Shown here: positions 60,440-64,000 of the stretch, one piece after another
Numbering within the stretch: position 1 is the stretch's first letter
How the letters are laid out: each line of letters starts with the position of its first letter
Assembly: GCA_965197565.1 (NCBI GenBank)
Contig: CBDANK010000003.1
Coordinates: 372,001 to 436,000 of the forward strand
Direction of reading: 5' to 3'
Source of the DNA: G963667675 sp965197565
GTDB lineage: Bacteria > Chloroflexota > Dehalococcoidia > Lucifugimonadales > UBA3495
Length of the DNA stretch: 64,000 bases
Notes under the pieces: model-generated
Databases searched by the model: none
What the model was told of the DNA's origin: nothing
The model's input: the letters and a program-made list of their open reading frames with translations, nothing else
Made by a program: the position numbers and the translations under genes

Positions 60440-61852
60440 TCAGATCAGCGGCCGGCGTTGGCGCCAATCGGTCGCTTGCTCGTAGGCGTGGGCGGCCCTA
60501 AGGACGGTCACATCGTCAAAAGGCCGGCCCGCCAGTTGCAGAGCAATGGGCAAACCCGAGCCAGAGAATCCGCAAGGGACGGAGACAGCCGGGGAGCCGG
60601 TGATGTTGTAAGCACGAGTGTACTGGGTCAACGCCGGAACGATTCCCATTGCGTGTTCCCCGGCCTGAACTTGAGTAGCCAAGAGTTTGGGCGCCGTTAC
60701 CGGCTCGGTAGGTCCGGCCAGCAGGTCCACCTGCTCCAATAACCGGCGAACCTCACGGTCAAACAATGACCTGGCTTGCTGGGCCCGCAGATAATCGGCG
60801 GCAGAGATGAATAGGCCGGCTTCCAGCCGCAAGCGCACCGGCGGATACATTTTGTCGCCATCCGTGGATAGCAGGTCTCGGTGGCAAGCAGCCGCCTCCG
60901 CCATGAGAATCGCGGTGGAGATAGCATTGGAGTCAGGGAACATGGGAAAAGAGACCTCGGTAATCGCTGCGCCCAAGTTCGCCAGCACGTCGATGGCATC
61001 CCGCACCGCTTGGCCCACTTCAGGGTCCAAGGGCGCTTCAAAGTACTCCTTGGGAACACCGATGCGCAGACCGCGCACGCCACCGGAGAGGGCGGTGGTG
61101 AAGTCTGGCGTCTCCACTTGGGCCGAGGCCACGTCCCTGGGGTCGTGGCCGGCGATGACGTTCATGGTCAGGGCGGCGTCCTCTACGGTTCGCGTCATGG
61201 GGCCCGGGTGGTCCAACGACCAGGAAAGGGGCGTCAGGCCATAGCGGCTGACCAGACCGTAGGTGGGTTTGAAGCCGACAATGCCGCAAAGAGCGGCAGG
61301 GATGCGGATGGAGCCGCCGGTGTCGCTGCCCATAGTAATGGCGCACTGGCCTGCCGCCGCCGCCGAGCCGGAGCCGCCGCTGGACCCCCCGGCCACCAAC
61401 TCCGGGTCCCAAGGGTTGTGCATGTGACCGTAGTCGGAGTTCTCTCCGGTCGGCCCATAAGCAAAGGGGTGCATATTTAGCTTGCCCAGCAGGACGGCGC
61501 CTGCTCGAAGGAAGCGGGCCGCCACGGTGCAGTCTTCGTTGGGGATGAAGTTGTCGAAAATTCTGGAGCCGGAGGTGGTGCGTACGCCGGCGGTGTTGAA
61601 CAAGTCCTTAAGCCCAACGGGGATGCCGTGCAGCGGCCCCCGGTAGTTGCCCGCTTGAATCTCAGTCTCGGCCCTTCGGGCCGCGGCCCGAGCTTCTTCG
61701 GGCAGCAGTGTGATGAATGAGTTCAGTACCGGCTCGGTGGCGTCGATGCGGGCCAAATGGGCCTCTACGATCTCTACCGGCGACACTTCCTTGGCCTGCA
61801 CCAGCCGAGAAAGCTGCCCGGCGCTCATATAGCAAAGCTCTATTGGGTCCAT
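60440..61852 (-). CDS. GatA-type amidase
   Basis: The 470 residues form an intact amidase-signature enzyme: Lys82 in GLKDLF, GGSSGGSGSA at 155-164 with the cis-Ser, and nucleophile Ser181 in GSDTGGSIRIPA. The C-terminus GSPAVSVPCGFSGSGLPIALQLAGRPF is standard. ATG follows TGGAGAC. It lies 94 bases after a small AtzG/GatC-like gene, so the two may form one amidase complex rather than a tRNA amidotransferase, as no gatB is present. Confidence 0.86.
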   Translation of the reverse strand: MDPIELCYMSAGQLSRLVQAKEVSPVEIVEAHLARIDATEPVLNSFITLLPEEARAAARRAETEIQAGNYRGPLHGIPVGLKDLFNTAGVRTTSGSRIFDNFIPNEDCTVAARFLRAGAVLLGKLNMHPFAYGPTGENSDYGHMHNPWDPELVAGGSSGGSGSAAAAGQCAITMGSDTGGSIRIPAALCGIVGFKPTYGLVSRYGLTPLSWSLDHPGPMTRTVEDAALTMNVIAGHDPRDVASAQVETPDFTTALSGGVRGLRIGVPKEYFEAPLDPEVGQAVRDAIDVLANLGAAITEVSFPMFPDSNAISTAILMAEAAACHRDLLSTDGDKMYPPVRLRLEAGLFISAADYLRAQQARSLFDREVRRLLEQVDLLAGPTEPVTAPKLLATQVQAGEHAMGIVPALTQYTRAYNITGSPAVSVPCGFSGSGLPIALQLAGRPFDDVTVLRAAHAYEQATDWRQRRPLI

Positions 61853-61946
61853 TTAGTCTCCATTCAACGTGGGCTTGGCCCCTGTGTCAATCTAGTATGC
61901 CAACTCTGCTTGCTCCGCCTACTCGTGCCGACAGCGATGTGGGAGC

Positions 61947-62141
61947 TTAGTCCGAGGCCGGGATGAAAGCCATATCTGGCTCCGCTCCAGCCACGTCTAT
62001 TCCTTGGAGGGATTTAAGGCCCGCGAGTATATTTTGGACGAAGGAAAATAACTCCTCGCCGTGGCTGCCGCTCACATCTATTCCGGCGGCGGCAGCCAGT
62101 ACCAGGAAAGAATCATAGGACAGGGTCTCCTCTTCCGGCAT
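61947..62141 (-). CDS. Small AtzG/GatC-like amidase partner
   Basis: The 64 residues read like the AtzG/GatC helix-turn-tail pattern: SFLVLAAAAGIDVSG, then FVQNILAGLKSLQGIDVAGAEP and a short tail ending FIPASD. The ATG at 62141 has GGAGGT upstream. Position immediately before an amidase supports a role as a small wrapping subunit, as in cyanuric acid/allophanate-type amidases. The IS630 element lies upstream and may have displaced its promoter. Confidence 0.6.
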   Translation of the reverse strand: MPEEETLSYDSFLVLAAAAGIDVSGSHGEELFSFVQNILAGLKSLQGIDVAGAEPDMAFIPASD

Positions 62142-62274
62142 GGGGCGATGACCTCCGGGGGGAGTTCCAGATGCCATGCAGCGCCTGGAGCCAATTGGGG
62201 GACATTATGGCCCAGAGGCCGACAACATGCAATCTTAGCCATCACCCGTTTCCGTCGCGGGTCAACCGAGAAGA

Positions 62275-63425
62275 CTAAACTAAAGCCAAGGTGGGATGTG
62301 CATTTGGGTGGTGCTGGGAACCGGGTTGGGAGTTTTGCAGTAGCTTCTCGGCCCTTAAGTGCAGGATGGTCCGGCACCGCTGTTTGACCTCATCCTTCCT
62401 CCTGGACAGGCGGGCGAGGAAGCCGCTCACCCTCTCCTGCACCAAGGCTTTAGTTCCCAGGCACAGGTTCCCGGTGGCTTCCTCTCTCACCCATCTCCAG
62501 ACCGCCTCGTCGGCGTTGAAGTCCGGGCTGTACCCCGGCAGATTCACCAGCCGCAGGTTCAGACCGGGGGTCTCCAGGTATGACCGCATCGCCGGGCCAC
62601 GGTGCGCTGGCGCGTTATCCCAGATCACCTTCAGACGCCCGCCGTACCTCTCTCTCAACTGCTCCAGGAAGGCTGCGGATGTTCCGCTATTGCTGTTCCC
62701 CTCCAGTTCCATCCATTCCACCTCGCCCGTCTCCAGACACACTGCCGAGTAGTAGCTGGCCTTCTCACCACGGCGCGGGCTGGTCGAGTCCACCAGGGCC
62801 GGCTCTCCCTTCAGCGCCCACTTACCCCGCAACTCAGCGTCCGCCCGGAAGTGGGCCTCATCAACGAAGAAGATCTTCTCCCCGGTCTCTTGCGCCTCAC
62901 ACGCCAGGGCAGCGTACTCTGCCACGAAGGCCTCTCGCCGCGCTTCATCGGCCTTGACCAGCCGCTTCTTAGGACGCTTGAGCACGAATCCCAGGCGGTG
63001 CAGCCAGTTCAGGCAGCTGCTGCGGCTCAGGCTGATGCCGAAACGTTCCAAGACAAACTTCCAGACAGCTTTCCAGTTCCAGTTGGCTAGGCCGATATCC
63101 ACATTGGCAGGCAGTTCCTGCACCGCCGCCTTCAACTCCGCCTGCTGCGCCTCTTCCAGGGCGGGGGGGAACCCCCGGACTGCTCGAAGGCCAAGGCCGC
63201 AGGACCGCCTTCGCCGAAGGCGCCAAGCCACCGTCCTATGCTATGAGGATCCCGTTCCAGCGCCTCGGCCACCGCCGAAGCGGTCCAACCCTGGGCTAGC
63301 AGCCAGAGAGCGTGCCACCGCTCCCGTTCGCGGGGCGTCGGAGCCAGAATTAGCCGCCTGCGCAGACCGGACACATCCATTTCCCACTGTTCGAGAAACC
63401 GGCTTATCTCTCCCATACCCAACAC
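62275..63425 (-). pseudogene. IS630-family transposase, two overlapping frames
   Basis: The N-terminal frame (HTH part, RERERWHALWLLAQGWTAS) runs into a G7 run at 63163-63169 (C7 on the coding strand). The catalytic frame (DDE: FFVDEAHF, VIWDNAPAH, SPDFNADEAVW) continues one frame back to 62275. A -1 shift on the C7 run, or one missing base, joins them into about 380 residues. Some IS630 elements use such frameshifting, so this may be programmed rather than broken. The stop codon TAG is formed by the TA at the insertion site. Confidence 0.75.
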
Positions 63426-63510
63426 CGACCACGCTTCTAATCGCCTTGTAGCCTATGCAACTCCCCCGATTTTATCGGATGCCTATGCAGGTTTCACCTT
63501 GGCTTTAGTT
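62278..63510. mobile_element. IS630-family insertion sequence, complete ends
   Basis: Terminal inverted repeats AACTAAAGCCAAGGTG (left, from 62278) and its exact complement (right, to 63510) are flanked by TA on both sides (62276-62277 and 63511-63512), the known IS630/Tc1 target duplication. Length is 1233 bp. The perfect repeats suggest recent insertion, between the AtzG-like gene and the zinc-ribbon membrane gene. Confidence 0.85.
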
Positions 63511-63623
63511 TAGGAACAAGTTTGGAACTTAGAATTGTTAAAAGACGGGCTGTCCAATTATCATGTTTACGCCTTTAGACGGGAATTCCGGTGCGGCGGC
63601 ACCAGCAGAGTATTGGAGACCGC

Positions 63624-64000
63624 GTGCTCTACTGCGCTAACTGCGGGCAACAAAGAAGAAAGGATGCTTCCTACTGTCACAACTGCGGCAGGCTCCTTGA
63701 CCCCTCCCAGGACTTGTCCTCAACGGGCAGTGCAGGCCCGGAGGCGAACATTGGAACTGTTCCTTGGCGGAGCGGGCAAGTGGCCCAGGGAATTATTCTA
63801 GTGGCGGTCTCCATCGTCCCCATCACTGCCGTCGCTATTGGAATCGGCCGGATTGCCGGAGAGGTCGACGAGGCGATGGCCACCTGGTTGAGCGTTCATC
63901 TCGTGGGCTTGGCCATCGCAGGTGTGGTTTGGCGCTTCGGGATTAGCCGGTTCAACGCGCCTTTATCGACCCTTGGCTTGACACCGTTAGCAACCCCCAG
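63624..64000 (+). CDS. Zinc-ribbon membrane protein, N-terminal part (probable CPBP-type protease)
   Basis: A GTG start after TGGAG gives MLYCANCGQQRRKDASYCHNCGRLLD, a double-CxxC zinc ribbon (Cys4, Cys7, Cys19, Cys22). A linker follows, then at least two membrane segments (GIILVAVSIVPITAVAIGIG and LSVHLVGLAIAGVVW). The gene runs past the window end. The zinc-ribbon-plus-membrane layout resembles CPBP intramembrane proteases, but their EExxxR motif would lie outside, so this is a guess. Confidence 0.6.
   Translation, partial: MLYCANCGQQRRKDASYCHNCGRLLDPSQDLSSTGSAGPEANIGTVPWRSGQVAQGIILVAVSIVPITAVAIGIGRIAGEVDEAMATWLSVHLVGLAIAGVVWRFGISRFNAPLSTLGLTPLATP

Overview
This window is GC-rich bacterial chromosomal DNA. 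It has short intergenic gaps, strong Shine-Dalgarno boxes, many luciferase-like (LLM) flavoproteins, class III CoA-transferases, GMC oxidoreductases, GatA-type amidases, a DUF1800 protein and families of fold-back intergenic repeats. That mix resembles Dehalococcoidia/SAR202-type Chloroflexota. The assignment is an inference from gene content; no rRNA, tRNA or marker gene in the window settles it. I found no CRISPR array.

Region 1 (1-10.6 kb, minus strand) is the centrepiece. One long operon reads mgsA-mgsB-mgsC-gmaS-(DUF433-like)-mgdB-mgdC-mgdD-mgdA-(class I glutamine amidotransferase). This is the complete set for the N-methylglutamate pathway of monomethylamine oxidation: gamma-glutamylmethylamide synthetase, N-methylglutamate synthase, and N-methylglutamate dehydrogenase (relatives of heterotetrameric sarcosine oxidase). 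The large dehydrogenase subunit carries two intact iron-sulfur cysteine sets. Region 2 (10.6-18.3 kb) holds a vapBC pair with a frameshifted toxin, a tldD/tldE pair, a frameshifted amidase, a zinc-ribbon protein and a SelA-like PLP enzyme. Region 3 (18.3-20.6 kb) is a more A+T-rich island with an Eco29kI-like GIY-YIG nuclease, a small HTH protein and an SPPY-type DNA methyltransferase.

Region 4 (20.7-31.4 kb) is catabolic: a GMC oxidoreductase, a VOC protein, a maleate isomerase-like enzyme, a Rieske fusion protein, a CaiB-type CoA-transferase, two LLM proteins and a broken IS110 element. Region 5 (31.6-34.6 kb) is a thiXYZ-type pyrimidine importer behind a TPP riboswitch with a visible terminator and a consensus promoter. 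A divergent promoter serves an HMG-CoA lyase-like gene. Region 6 (36-49.3 kb) has a BrnT toxin with an unusual antitoxin, a DUF1800 protein, NHL and duplicated BNR propellers, ComF, Nudix, a second CaiB, a betaine-homocysteine methyltransferase-like enzyme, and an LLM/dienelactone hydrolase pair. Region 7 (49.5-64 kb) has another GMC oxidoreductase, a flavin-dependent halogenase-like protein, an LLM protein, a membrane pyrophosphatase, trehalose-6-phosphate synthase, a HAD hydrolase, an amidase with a small AtzG/GatC-like partner, a complete IS630 element with exact ends, and the start of a zinc-ribbon membrane protein.

Four genes (vapC, amidase, IS110 and IS630 transposases) are each broken by what looks like one missing base in or next to a homopolymer. 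This suggests either assembly error or real decay. A TA-flanked MITE-like element occurs twice (37.7 and 49.6 kb). The shared theme is uptake and oxidative breakdown of methylated amines, amides and small organic acids, with flavin enzymes dominating.
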